Positions 1 through 6,030 of a stretch of DNA of 6,092 nucleotides are shown piece by piece. The stretch comes from Acidobacteriota bacterium (lineage in GTDB: Bacteria; Acidobacteriota; Terriglobia; Acidiferrales; UBA7541), in the NCBI GenBank assembly GCA_003224195.1, contig QHYP01000098.1, positions 1,101 through 7,192 of the forward strand. Direction: 5' to 3'. A model generated the notes under the pieces. That model did not search any database, had not been told where the DNA came from, and saw only the letters and a program-made list of their open reading frames with translations. The position numbers and the translations under genes are program-made. Position 1 is the stretch's first letter. Every line of letters begins with the position of its first letter.

Positions 1-1810
1 GGATTTTCGCCGGAAGTTTTTCGTTGCGATCGTCGAGATGCGTGCGCAGGCCGCGCCGCTTCAGCGTATCGGTCACGTGCCTGGCATAGTCGAGAACCTT
101 CTCGCTCACCGGGCAAACTTCCGCCTGCACCGGCGCGAGCCACGCTGGGAACGCGCCGGCATAATGTTCAATGAGAATGCCGAAGAAGCGCTCGACCGAG
201 CCTAACAGCGCGCGGTGCACCATCAGCGGTTGATGCCGCGCTCCGTCTTCGCCGACGTATTCCAGACCGAACCGTGCCGGCAAGTTGAAATCGAACTGCA
301 CCGTCGTGAGCTGCCATGGCCGGCCAATCGCGTCGATCAGCTTGATGTCGATCTTCGGCCCGTAAAACGCCGCTTCGCCCTCCATTTTCTTGTAGGGGAT
401 CTTCATCCGCGCCATCGTGTTCGCCAGCGCCGCAGTCGCGCGGTCCCAGTCTTCGGGCTTGCCCGCGTAATTCTCCGCGTGCCTCGCGTCCCAAACGGAC
501 AGCTCGACCTCATAGTTGTCAAACCCGAAATTTTTCATCACTGCAAACGCGAAATCAACGCACGCCTCGACTTCACTTTCAATCTGCGCCGGCGTGCAGA
601 AGATGTGCGCATCGTCCTGCGTGAACCCGCGCACGCGCAGCAGGCCGTGCAGCACACCCGAACGCTCGTAGCGATACACGGTGCCGAGCTCGGCCAGCCG
701 AATCGGCAGGTCCCGGTAACTCCGCAGCTTCGATTTGTAGATCAGGATGTGGCCGGGGCAATTCATCGGCTTGAGCTGGTAGTCCGCCTTTTCCACCTCG
801 ATCGCGCCGAACATGCTCTCTTTGTAAAAATTCGTGTGCCCGCTCGTTTTCCACAGATCGAGCCGCATGATGTGCGGCGTGTAAACGAGGTCGTAGCCGC
901 GCTTCAGAAGTTCGTCGCGCAGCCAGTCCTCGACAATCTTGCGCACCAGCCCGCCCTTCGGGTGCCAGAAGATCAGCCCCGGCCCGGCTTCGTCCTGAAT
1001 GCTGAACAAATCCAGCTCCGGCCCGAGTTTGCGGTGATCGCGCCGCTTGGCCTCTTCCAGTCGATGGAGGTACTCGTCGAGCTCTTTCTGTGTGAAAAAA
1101 CAGGCTCCGTAAATTCGCTGGAGCTGCGGATTGCCTTCCTGCCCTTTCCAGTAGGCGCCGGCCACGTTCATCAACTTGAACGCGGTGATGCGCTTCGTCG
1201 AAGGGATGTGCGGCCCGAGGCAGAAGTCGATGAATTTTCCGGTCGTGTAGAACGACACCATCGGCTCCTGCGCCTTTTCTTCCACGAGCTCGCACTTGAA
1301 GATCTGGCCCGTCTTTCTGTAAAGCTCGAGCGCCTCGCGTTTCGGTATCAGCTTGCGTTCATTGGGCAGATCGCGCGCCGCCAGCTCGCGCATCTTCGCT
1401 TCGATCTTCGCCAGGTCGTCCGTCGTGAACGGCTCCTCGCGCAGAAATTCATAGAAGAAGCCCGTCTCGATCGGCGGGCCGATGCCGAGCTTGACGTTTG
1501 GATAAAGTTCCAGGACGGCCGCGGCGAGCAGGTGCGCCGCCGAGTGGCGAAAAACGAAGAGTGCGTCGGGATCTTTTTCCGTCAGGATTTGCAGCCTGAC
1601 GTCGCGGTCGAGCGGCCGCCGCAGATCGATCAGTTCACCCGCTCCGTTGCTTGGCGCGCCCGGCGAGGGCGCACTAGAAGAAGACACGCGCGCCACCAGC
1701 GCCGCGTCCGCCAGCCGCGGCGAAATGTTCTTGGCAATCTCCGCCGGCGTCGTGCCTTTCGGCACGTTCTTGACGCTTCCATCCGGCAATGTGACGTGGA
1801 TTTGCTCCAT
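1..1810 (-). CDS. thrS: Threonyl-tRNA synthetase, C-terminus cut by the window edge
   Basis: This cytoplasmic class II aminoacyl-tRNA synthetase activates threonine with ATP, charges tRNA-Thr and hydrolyses mischarged Ser-tRNA-Thr. The window holds 603 codons from the ATG (MEQIHVTLPDGS); about 40-50 residues are missing compared with the usual 640-660. Domains in order: TGS (about 1-78), editing domain (about 80-245) with H89xxxH93 and C197/H201 (FCLGPH), matching the four editing-site residues of E. coli ThrRS; catalytic core (about 260-550) with motif 1 near GLIFWHPKGG, zinc ligands C351 (MNCPGH), H402 (DDAHIF) and H532 (MVHRALLGS), motif 2 from R380 (RYERSGVLHGL) and motif 3 (532-550). The anticodon-binding domain begins near 555 and is cut. 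A GGTGAAGG ribosome binding site lies four bases before the ATG. The TGS domain carries an extra Ser/Pro/Gly-rich loop at residues 43-57. All key residues are intact, so it looks functional. The gene is divergent from the DUF2157 gene. Identification is near certain. Confidence 0.98.
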   Translation of the reverse strand, partial: MEQIHVTLPDGSVKNVPKGTTPAEIAKNISPRLADAALVARVSSSSAPSPGAPSNGAGELIDLRRPLDRDVRLQILTEKDPDALFVFRHSAAHLLAAAVLELYPNVKLGIGPPIETGFFYEFLREEPFTTDDLAKIEAKMRELAARDLPNERKLIPKREALELYRKTGQIFKCELVEEKAQEPMVSFYTTGKFIDFCLGPHIPSTKRITAFKLMNVAGAYWKGQEGNPQLQRIYGACFFTQKELDEYLHRLEEAKRRDHRKLGPELDLFSIQDEAGPGLIFWHPKGGLVRKIVEDWLRDELLKRGYDLVYTPHIMRLDLWKTSGHTNFYKESMFGAIEVEKADYQLKPMNCPGHILIYKSKLRSYRDLPIRLAELGTVYRYERSGVLHGLLRVRGFTQDDAHIFCTPAQIESEVEACVDFAFAVMKNFGFDNYEVELSVWDARHAENYAGKPEDWDRATAALANTMARMKIPYKKMEGEAAFYGPKIDIKLIDAIGRPWQLTTVQFDFNLPARFGLEYVGEDGARHQPLMVHRALLGSVERFFGILIEHYAGAFPAWLAPVQAEVCPVSEKVLDYARHVTDTLKRRGLRTHLDDRNEKLPAKI

Positions 1811-1839
1811 CGAGCCTTCACCAGGAAGGAGAAACACCT

Positions 1840-1868
1840 AGCTTATCGGCGCCACCACACCGGGTCAA
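1840..1868 (-). promoter_or_regulatory. Candidate sigma-70-type promoter for thrS
   Basis: On the minus strand, TTGACC (1863-1868, five of six matches to the -35 consensus) is followed after 17 bases by TAAGCT (1840-1845, a weak -10, three of six). Transcription would start near 1833, giving a leader of about 23 nt that contains the thrS ribosome binding site (GGTGAAGG at 1815-1822). A leader this short leaves no room for a T-box or an E. coli-style thrS autoregulatory operator. Inference from spacing and consensus only. Confidence 0.4.
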
Positions 1869-1909
1869 GGCGGTGCCGGAAAACAAGAATTGCCCCTCTC
1901 CGATTTCCC

Positions 1910-1937
1910 TTGTTCTCAGCAGCGGTTCATAGATAAT
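1910..1937 (+). promoter_or_regulatory. Weak candidate promoter for the DUF2157 gene
   Basis: GATAAT (1932-1937, five of six to the -10 consensus) is preceded after 16 bases by TTGTTC (1910-1915, only three of six to the -35 consensus). A start about seven bases beyond the -10 would lie near 1944, only a few bases before the ATG at 1948. No Shine-Dalgarno sequence is visible before that ATG, so a nearly leaderless transcript would fit. The -10 box is reasonable and the -35 poor. Confidence 0.3.
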
Positions 1938-1947
1938 CGCTCCAAAT

Positions 1948-3090
1948 ATGGTCCTGGAAAAGCAGTTACAGCGATGGACGGAAGCCCGTCTGATTGATTC
2001 CGCCACGGCGGACAGAATTCTTCGTTTTGAAGAAGAATCCGGCAAAAAGGGATTGCGATGGCCGGCGATCCTCGCCGTAGCCTTTGGAACATTGATGTTG
2101 TGCGCGGGCGTCCTACTTTATGTGGCCTCCCACTGGGACGCACTTTCACCTTCCCAACGATTTATCTTGGTACTGATCTTGGTGGCCGTCTTCCATGTGG
2201 CGGCCAGCCTCTTGGGTTCCAAAGTGCCGACGTTGGGAGTTGCGCTTCACGTTGCCGGGACCACGGCTCTAGGAGCCGGCATTTTTCTGAGCGCCCAGAT
2301 TTTTAATCTCGAAGAGCACTGGCCCAGTGGAATCCTGCTCTGGGCGGTTGGGGCGGTGCTGGCTTGGGTGATTCTGCGGCAGTGGCCCCAGGCGCTCCTT
2401 GCGGCCGTGCTCATCCCTTTTTGGCTGGGCGGCGAGTGGGATTTGGCGACGGAAACCTACCGTGGCGCCTGGAACATCGGCGCTCAAGGCTTCCTGCTGC
2501 TTGCCGTTTTTTATATAACCGCGCCGCAAAAAGAGAGCAGTCGGCATTTGCGGATGGGTCTGCTGTGGGTTGGATGCCTGTCTCTCCTCCCGTTCATCGG
2601 AGATGTGATGTGGTCGGGTGAATCAGATACGGGCTACGCGTATTGGTTTCACCGCTCCTCATTGCCCGTGCCGATGGCCTTCCTGGGTTATGCGGCGGCC
2701 TACCTGCCCGTGCTTGCCTTTGCTGCAATCGCTCGAAAGAAGGAGTCTGTTTGGATGTTCGTCTCGGCGGCATGGGTAGCCGTCCTCGGTTTGCTAAGCC
2801 ACTATCGAGATGCGTCGCGCAACCCCTGGATCTATCTATGGGTTGGTCTCGGCGCCTGTGCTCTTTGTCTCTGGGGAGTGCGGGACAACCGCAAATTGTT
2901 CATCAATTATGGAATCGCCCTTTTTGCGCTTAATGTGATTACATTTTATTTCTCCGAGGTCTTGGACAAGCTCGGACGTTCTATGGGGCTGATCCTCTTG
3001 GGGGTGATCTTTTTGGCGGGAGGCTGGGTACTCCATCGCATCCGGGCGGACCTGGTTGCGCGAGCCGCGGCGGGAGGAGGAATTCGGTGA
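1948..3090 (+). CDS. DUF2157 multi-pass membrane protein
   Basis: 380 residues. The N-terminal 38 residues form a soluble, charged helical segment (LQRWTEARLIDSATADRIL) followed by LRWPAILAVAFG and then SHWDALSPSQRF in the first loop; this layout is the hallmark of the DUF2157 family. About twelve hydrophobic segments follow, near residues 39-60, 71-89, 94-118, 128-144, 147-161, 178-192, 203-219, 241-262, 266-284, 294-311, 318-337 and 344-362, so it is an inner-membrane protein. The C-terminus is short and basic (VLHRIRADLVARAAAGGG). The biochemical role of the family is unknown. The stop codon overlaps the start of the GDYXXLXY gene (GTGA), so the two are translationally coupled, a pairing seen in many bacteria. 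The ATG at 1948 is chosen because it precedes the conserved N-terminal helix directly; no clear ribosome binding site lies upstream. Family membership is from memory of the pattern and is fairly secure. Confidence 0.88.
   Translation: MVLEKQLQRWTEARLIDSATADRILRFEEESGKKGLRWPAILAVAFGTLMLCAGVLLYVASHWDALSPSQRFILVLILVAVFHVAASLLGSKVPTLGVALHVAGTTALGAGIFLSAQIFNLEEHWPSGILLWAVGAVLAWVILRQWPQALLAAVLIPFWLGGEWDLATETYRGAWNIGAQGFLLLAVFYITAPQKESSRHLRMGLLWVGCLSLLPFIGDVMWSGESDTGYAYWFHRSSLPVPMAFLGYAAAYLPVLAFAAIARKKESVWMFVSAAWVAVLGLLSHYRDASRNPWIYLWVGLGACALCLWGVRDNRKLFINYGIALFALNVITFYFSEVLDKLGRSMGLILLGVIFLAGGWVLHRIRADLVARAAAGGGIR
3073..3080 (+). promoter_or_regulatory. Strong ribosome binding site setting the GTG start
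   Basis: GGAGGAGG lies six bases before the GTG at 3087, inside the last codons of the DUF2157 gene. It is the best Shine-Dalgarno match in the window and fixes the non-ATG start of the GDYXXLXY gene, giving a four-base GTGA overlap with the upstream stop. Confidence 0.8.
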
Positions 3091-3365
3091 AAGCCTTTTC
3101 CAGGGGCGTAGCCGTAGCCGTTCTTCACATCCTGATCGTCCTCAGCCTCGGCGGCAAACTGCTCTACGACCGCGCTCACCGGCCCCGCGTTTGGGTCAGG
3201 ACCGGATACATTGACCCGGACTTGCCGGTACGCGGCAGATATTTCACCCTTCGGCTGCAAGTGGACGCGCCGTGGTTCAAACCGACCGCCCGTTATGCGA
3301 CAGAAGACGTTCAGCTGTCCGTTGAACACGGGGTACTGATCGCCTCCAAAACAGACTCCCACTAG
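3087..3365 (+). CDS. GDYXXLXY-family protein, N-terminal part ending at an in-frame amber stop
   Basis: 92 residues from a GTG start. A single hydrophobic helix (about residues 7-26, GVAVAVLHILIVLSLGG) anchors the protein, followed by LLYDRAHRPRVWVRT and IDPDLPVRGRYFTLRL. The latter fits the GDYXXLXY signature region, but with G50-R51-Y52 and L57 in place of G-D-Y and the final Y. The soluble part would lie outside the cytoplasmic membrane. The function of the family is unknown, and it commonly follows a DUF2157 or DUF4401 membrane protein, as here. Translation stops at TAG 3363-3365. The normal family length is about 160-180 residues, so this product has lost the conserved C-terminal half, which is still encoded in the same frame just downstream. 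Across the stop the gene would run 3087-3590 and make about 167 residues. Either a disrupted gene, a sequencing error or a readthrough gene. Confidence 0.7.
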   Translation: MKAFSRGVAVAVLHILIVLSLGGKLLYDRAHRPRVWVRTGYIDPDLPVRGRYFTLRLQVDAPWFKPTARYATEDVQLSVEHGVLIASKTDSH

Positions 3366-3368
3366 GGG

Positions 3369-3590
3369 TTGAGTATCAGTCGATTTAGCAGGCTCCCCAC
3401 CAGCGGCAGTGAGCCAGTCTACTTGGACCAAGGCGTTCCGTTTTTCATCCCGGAACATGCGGAGATTCCGCGTCCAAGGCCAGGGGAGGAAATCTGGGCA
3501 GAAGTTACGATTCCCCGCAAAGGACCCCCACGTCCAATACAACTGGCGCTAAAGAGCGGAAATCAGTGGCATCCATTCGATCTGCGTTGA
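3369..3590 (+). pseudogene. C-terminal half of the GDYXXLXY-family gene, separated by the amber codon
   Basis: This stretch is in exactly the same frame as the upstream part; only TAG and one GGG codon lie between them. It encodes 73 residues with PVYLDQGVPFFIPEHAEIP, then RPGEEIWAEVTIPRKGPPRP and IQLALKSGNQWHPFDL. From memory, the FFIPEH and W-EVT-PRKGPPRPI pieces are the conserved C-terminal elements of this family in acidobacterial-type proteins. The coding pattern shows no decay after the stop: no further stops and no frameshift. Independent translation is unlikely. The only early start candidate, TTG at 3369, directly abuts an AGGGG run with no spacing, and the fragment would lack the membrane anchor. 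Best read as the remainder of one gene spanning 3087-3590. Confidence 0.7.
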
Positions 3591-3687
3591 ACAAGCAGCG
3601 TCCAGCAGTCCACATTCAGCTCGGTCCGACCGAATTCAAACAAAGAGAGATTGAAGGTTCGGGCAAAGGGCTGCTTCGGCGGGCGAG

Positions 3688-5343
3688 TCATGCCTCGTAC
3701 GTCCAGCGGCCGCCAACCATGGTGCGCTCAATCGGAATTGCAATCAGCTTGGACGAATCCTCGCGGAGCGGGTCGCGGCCAAGCACGACCAGATCCGCCA
3801 GTTTGCCCGCTTCGATGGAACCCTTAATGTTCTCTTCGTAGGAAGCGTAAGCGCCATGTAGAGTGCCGACGCGGATGGCTTCTTCCACGGTGATGCGCTG
3901 CTTTGGTCCCCAGACGTTGCCTTTCATGTCCGTGCGCGTGACTTCCGATTGCAGCGCCATCATCGGCTCGAATGGTCCCGGAGGATAGTCGGAGGCCTGC
4001 GTGGGCCGGATGCCCGCGTCGAGGAAGCTGCGCAGCGCGAACATGTGATTCAGCCGCTCCGCGCCGTAATAGCGCATTTTTTCGCCGTGGTAGTACACGT
4101 AGGTCGAAAACGGCGTGGGAATCGCTCCGAGGGCTTTGATTCGCGCGATGAGCCCGTCGTTTACCACTGTGCAGTGTTCCAGCCGGAATCGCGGATCGCG
4201 CCGCGGTGCTTCGCGCTGGAGCCGCTCGTAGACGCGCAGCGTGGTATCAATGCCCACGTCGCCGTTGGCGTGCGTGCCGATCTGCCAGCCCGCCAGATGC
4301 GCCTTTCGCGCGTGCGTGTAGAGTTCGTCCTCGGTCATCACCAGAATTCCGTAGTCGTTCGGGCGGCCCTCGTATGGGGCTGAAAGCCGCGCCGTGCGCT
4401 CGGAAATCGAGCCGTCGCACACGAGCTTCATTGCGCCCACGCGCACCCATTCATCCCCGAGCCCCGTGCGCACGCCCGCTTCGAGCATCTGCTCCAGATA
4501 GTGATAGTTGATCAGGCAGTAGGCGCGGTAGAGCAGCTCGCCGGCTTCGTGAGCGTCCTGGTAGGCGCGCAGGTCTTCGGGCGTGCCCTGCGCCTCGTGC
4601 GCGGAGGTAATTCCCGTCTTGGCCAGCATCTTGGAAATGAGCTTTACGCCTTCGCGGCAGTCGTCTCGCGTGAAATTCAGCGGAATGACCTTCTCGAAAT
4701 AGCTGTTGGCGCTTTCCGCCACGCGGCCGCTGAGTTTTCCGGTTGCCGGATCGTGGTCGATCTTTCCGCCCGGCGGGTCGGGTATTTTTTCGTCGATGCC
4801 GGCTTTGCGGAAGGCCAGCGAATTCGCGTAAGCCGTGTGCCCGCCGCGGTGCTGGATGTGCACGGGATGGTCCGGCACGGCATCGAGATCGGCAATCGTC
4901 AGGGGCCGGCCTTCCTCCGTCTTCGTGTCGTCGTACTTGAAGCCCAGCACCCAATCTCCTGGCGGAGTCTTGGCGGCGCGCTCGCGAAGTGCCGCGAGAA
5001 TCTCGCGAATCGAGCGCAGGTCGCAGTCCACCATGCGGAGATGCAGGCGGCCTGCATCAGCCGGATGCGAATGCGCATCGATGAAGCCCGGGACAATCGT
5101 TTTTCCCGTCAAATCCAGCTTGCGCGCGCCGGGCCCCGCGAGGTTCAGCACGTCGCTGTTGCTTCCGACTGCCAGGAATCTGCCGCCCGCAATCGCGACC
5201 GCTTGCGCGCGCGGCTCCGTCCCGTTCATCGTCAGGATGTTCGCGTTGTAGAGGATCAGCTCCGGCTTTTCTTGTTCCAGCGGAAACAGCGCAAACGCCG
5301 CCAGTGACCCGAGGAATTCTCGGCGCGAAGGACCGTGAGGCAT
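3688..5343 (-). CDS. Tat-exported amidohydrolase family 3 (YtcJ-like) metal-dependent hydrolase
   Basis: 551 residues, a normal length for YtcJ/N-substituted formamide deformylase-like enzymes, which hydrolyse C-N bonds in amide-type substrates; the exact substrate cannot be read from the sequence. The N-terminus SRREFLG (residues 6-12) followed by LAAFALFPL is a twin-arginine signal, so export of the folded metalloenzyme is likely. A beta-rich segment (28-80, LILYNANILTMNG) leads into the TIM-barrel with metal-site motif DAHSHP (H91, H93). Then come HRGGHTAY (165-172), KLVCDGSISERTA (306-318), THANGD (H358), LEHC (H390) and SDYPPGP (D452). The C-terminal segment GSIEAGKLADLVVLGRDP is the typical composite-domain closure. 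All expected metal-site histidines and the aspartate are present, so it looks active. The ATG at 5343 has GAAAGG six bases upstream. It has its own promoter, is convergent with the GDYXXLXY gene, and has no evident pathway partner in the window. Confidence 0.92.
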   Translation of the reverse strand: MPHGPSRREFLGSLAAFALFPLEQEKPELILYNANILTMNGTEPRAQAVAIAGGRFLAVGSNSDVLNLAGPGARKLDLTGKTIVPGFIDAHSHPADAGRLHLRMVDCDLRSIREILAALRERAAKTPPGDWVLGFKYDDTKTEEGRPLTIADLDAVPDHPVHIQHRGGHTAYANSLAFRKAGIDEKIPDPPGGKIDHDPATGKLSGRVAESANSYFEKVIPLNFTRDDCREGVKLISKMLAKTGITSAHEAQGTPEDLRAYQDAHEAGELLYRAYCLINYHYLEQMLEAGVRTGLGDEWVRVGAMKLVCDGSISERTARLSAPYEGRPNDYGILVMTEDELYTHARKAHLAGWQIGTHANGDVGIDTTLRVYERLQREAPRRDPRFRLEHCTVVNDGLIARIKALGAIPTPFSTYVYYHGEKMRYYGAERLNHMFALRSFLDAGIRPTQASDYPPGPFEPMMALQSEVTRTDMKGNVWGPKQRITVEEAIRVGTLHGAYASYEENIKGSIEAGKLADLVVLGRDPLREDSSKLIAIPIERTMVGGRWTYEA

Positions 5344-5349
5344 GGCGTA

Positions 5350-5355
5350 CCTTTC
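5350..5355 (-). promoter_or_regulatory. Ribosome binding site of the amidohydrolase
   Basis: On the minus strand GAAAGG lies six bases before the ATG at 5343. It supports this start, which also places the twin-arginine motif at residues 7-8, the usual distance from the N-terminus. Confidence 0.55.
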
Positions 5356-5378
5356 AGTGAATGGAGAACTCGTGGCGG

Positions 5379-5407
5379 ATGCTACGCTGTCGCGCAGGCA
5401 TCGTCAA
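5379..5407 (-). promoter_or_regulatory. Candidate sigma-70-type promoter of the amidohydrolase
   Basis: On the minus strand TTGACG (5402-5407, five of six) and TAGCAT (5379-5384, four of six) are separated by the ideal 17 bases. Transcription would begin near 5372, giving a leader of about 29 nt that carries the GAAAGG ribosome binding site. This is the best promoter match I see in the window. It lies in the spacer after the small CxxC gene, so the two minus-strand genes are probably transcribed separately. Confidence 0.5.
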
Positions 5408-5484
5408 CGAGTCGAACTGGGGTTTCGTCCCAGACGCTGCTTGGAAAAATCCGGCGGGTGGCTATTCGGCTCGAGGTGCAGTCA

Positions 5485-5727
5485 TCAGGAGGATTTGCGC
5501 TGCGAAAGACGAAAACATTCGCTCAGCGACGCGGCGCAAATCCGGTCGACGGCGGCCACGGTCGGAAAGGAGTGAAGTTTCCCCAGATCGCGCCAGCTTG
5601 CGAGCGTGGAACGACTCTTCGCCGCCAGACGGCAGGCTGTCTCCATGTCAACCGTCTCAACTTCCCGGCCGCACTGACTGCACCAAGCGCGGGTAGTTCT
5701 GCGCGATTTCGAGGTTGAGTGCTCCAT
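5485..5727 (-). CDS. Small CxxC protein with an HTH-like segment, function unknown
   Basis: 80 residues from the ATG at 5727, ending in TGA with a second TGA directly after. A basic N-terminus (SKSRRTTRAW) is followed by C16-S-Q-C19-G, a half zinc ribbon or knuckle. Next comes a helix-turn-helix-like stretch (about 27-54, TACRLAAKSRSTLASWRDLGKLHSF) that resembles the MerR/excisionase pattern of A-x-L-A-x-x-S-x-x-T-L-x-x-W-x-x-x-G-x-L-H. I recall small acidobacterial proteins with WCxxCG, a segment like AAALAGVSxRxIYRWVExGxLHF, and a C-terminal ICLNSL; here the last part reads ICAASL (63-68). A DNA-binding or regulatory role is possible but not shown. The start is uncertain: neither the ATG at 5727 nor the in-frame TTG at 5760 or ATG at 5799 has a well-spaced ribosome binding site. 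The family seems to have about 22-25 residues before the CxxC, which would favour 5760. The non-conserved tail after ICAASL is 12 residues. Confidence 0.55.
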   Translation of the reverse strand: MEHSTSKSRRTTRAWCSQCGREVETVDMETACRLAAKSRSTLASWRDLGKLHSFPTVAAVDRICAASLSECFRLSQRKSS

Positions 5728-6030
5728 GTGAACGCCAATAAGAGTTGCCTCTTGTCGCAAAGCTTGATGCCGGACTTGACGACAACCGAGGCTTTGCATC
5801 GCCTCACGCTTGGCTGTGCGTGTGGAGGCCGAATGGAACTAGGCCCGCGCCGCATCCGTTCCTGAGCACCGCGCAGGCCCTCTCGGTTTTACGAACCGCC
5901 AGCGCACGTTCAGATGCGCGGCCAAATCGTCTGTGCCATGCTGCGCCGCAGGCTGCCTCGATTTACTTGCCTAACAAACTCGAAATCTTACTCCTTGTCC
6001 GCTGGGTTGTTGAACAGAACCGTTAGTTTT
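5728..6030. other. Spacer of about 300 bases without a recognisable gene
   Basis: I see no tRNA, convincing terminator, repeat array or recognisable protein here. A plus-strand frame is open through most of it (5745-6026), but its translation looks like no protein I know, and it begins antisense to possible upstream starts of the small CxxC gene. Two five-base-pair hairpins occur (CGGTT/AACCG at 5884-5898 and GCGCA/TGCGC at 5902-5919), without U-tracts. Promoters for the flanking genes probably lie here but no clean match stood out. Confidence 0.4.

Noticed and set aside
215..1936. 573-codon open frame on the plus strand, opposite thrS
   Set aside because: It is exactly antisense to a canonical threonyl-tRNA synthetase. 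Its translation is rich in R, H, V and L with no recognisable domain, as expected for the reverse frame of a GC-rich gene. It is long but not a gene.
1811..1947. T-box or other tRNA-sensing leader upstream of thrS
   Set aside because: The divergent spacer is only 137 bp, and the likely leader is about 23 nt, with no T-box sequence or antiterminator structure visible.
3369..3590. Independent small gene starting at TTG 3369
   Set aside because: It is in the same frame as the upstream GDYXXLXY part, has no properly spaced ribosome binding site, and carries that family's C-terminal half. One interrupted gene explains it better.
3591..3687. Possible bidirectional terminator between the convergent GDYXXLXY and amidohydrolase genes
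   Set aside because: The only hairpin seen is TCGGT/ACCGA (3621-3633), five base pairs with a three-base loop and no U-tract on either side.
4501..5307. 268-codon open frame on the plus strand, opposite the amidohydrolase
   Set aside because: Antisense to a clear Tat-exported amidohydrolase; its translation matches no family I know and is explained by GC-rich codon structure.
5745..6026. 93-codon open frame on the plus strand in the right-hand spacer
   Set aside because: No recognisable motif, no ribosome binding site, and its start lies opposite possible upstream starts of the small CxxC gene.
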